Below are positions 4,763 to 5,150 of a DNA stretch of 5,150 bases, one piece after another; the first letter of the stretch is position 1; the number at the start of each line of letters is the position of its first letter. A program made the translations under genes and the position numbers. The stretch is from an uncultured Eubacteriales bacterium (GTDB taxonomy: Bacteria; Bacillota_A; Clostridia; Oscillospirales; Oscillospiraceae), in NCBI GenBank assembly GCA_949747935.1, contig CATKHE010000226.1, forward strand, positions 1-5,150. Reading direction: 5' to 3'. A model generated the notes under the pieces. The model was given only the letters and a program-made list of their open reading frames with translations. It ran no database searches and was not told the DNA's origin.

Positions 4763-5150
4763 TCAGCCCAGATTGGCAAAGTATTGCAGCACCACACCGC
4801 CTGCCACCACCGAGGCGATCTGCCCGGACACATTGGCGGCGATGGCGTGCATCAGCAGATGGTTCTGGCTGTCGGCCTCCTGTCCCAGCTTCTCGATGAC
4901 CCGGGAGGACATAGGGAAGGCGGAGATGCCCGCCGCCCCCACCATGGGGTTGATTTTGTTCCTGGGTGTGAAAAGGTTCAGCGCCTTGACGAACAGCACG
5001 CCCACCACGGAATCCAGCACAAAGGCCACCAGGCCCAGGCCCATAATCATGAAGGTCTCGGGCCGGACGAACTGGTCCGCCTTCATGGAGAAGGAGATGG
5101 TGATGCCCAGCAGCAGCGTGACGAGGTTGGCCAGATCGTTCTGGGCGGTG
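4763..5150 (-). CDS. Na+-translocating decarboxylase beta subunit (GcdB/OadB/MmdB family), C-terminal part
   Basis: The last 128 residues or so of an integral membrane protein; the start lies beyond the right edge (full members have about 370-430 residues). The beta subunit is the carboxybiotin decarboxylase that couples CO2 release to Na+ export in glutaconyl-CoA, oxaloacetate or methylmalonyl-CoA decarboxylases. Diagnostic pieces are ANLVTLLLGITISFSMKAD, FVLDSVVGVLFVKALNLF, NPMVGAAGISAFPMSSRV and NHLLMHAIAANVSGQIASVV. The N-x3-G-x4-S pattern in NPMVGAAGIS (4922-4951) matches the Asn, Gly and Ser that I recall as Na+-site residues in Klebsiella OadB (N373, G377, S382). The sequence cannot tell which acyl substrate the complex uses, because that depends on the alpha subunit, which is not in the window. 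A glutaconyl-CoA or methylmalonyl-CoA role is likely in a gut clostridium, by inference. Confidence 0.94.
   Translation of the reverse strand, partial: TAQNDLANLVTLLLGITISFSMKADQFVRPETFMIMGLGLVAFVLDSVVGVLFVKALNLFTPRNKINPMVGAAGISAFPMSSRVIEKLGQEADSQNHLLMHAIAANVSGQIASVVAGGVVLQYFANLG

Overview
The window looks like chromosomal DNA from a GC-rich, spore-forming clostridial Firmicute. An Oscillospiraceae-type gut bacterium (Flavonifractor/Lawsonibacter/Intestinimonas-like) is my best guess. The reasons are strong AGGAGG ribosome sites with high GC, a YlbJ-type sporulation membrane protein, a DUF6514-like small protein, a stalk-domain remnant, and the end of a sodium-pumping decarboxylase operon. 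The genus is inferred from protein style, not from a search.

Left part (1-2245, minus strand): a compact operon reads leftwards from a sigma-A-like promoter at about 2214-2242. It encodes a DUF2804 protein (1151-2185), a YgjP-like metal-dependent hydrolase (573-1157, overlapping the previous gene by 7 bases) and RarA, a replication-fork AAA+ ATPase whose C-terminal part lies beyond the window. Two adjacent perfect palindromes sit exactly on the promoter and may be operators. The DUF2804 protein carries an unusual run of six arginines.

Middle (2186-2654): the gap between the two divergent transcription units holds an orphan C-terminal piece of a stalk-domain (copper amine oxidase N-terminal-like) protein, followed by an intact 12-bp terminator hairpin. 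It is best read as the surviving tail of a deleted surface-protein gene. A 106-base leader then leads to ylbJ.

Right of centre (2655-4592, plus strand): ylbJ (393 aa, two gate-type halves) is followed by a conserved-looking 70-aa four-cysteine protein. Its reading frame has a good ribosome site but an ATC where the start ATG should be, and no canonical start lies in frame upstream. A 15-bp terminator hairpin closes this unit. A 238-base gap with a TATAAT element then leads to a DUF6514-like 88-aa protein.

Right end (4625-5150, minus strand, convergent with the DUF6514-like gene): the last 128 residues of a beta subunit of a Na+-translocating decarboxylase (GcdB/OadB/MmdB family) and a 40-aa OadG-like single-span subunit after it.

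I see no tRNA, rRNA, CRISPR array, insertion sequence or replication origin. No large undescribed system is evident. The most unusual items are the ATC-started cysteine-rich protein next to ylbJ, the paired promoter palindromes, the stalk-domain relic and the hexa-arginine insert.
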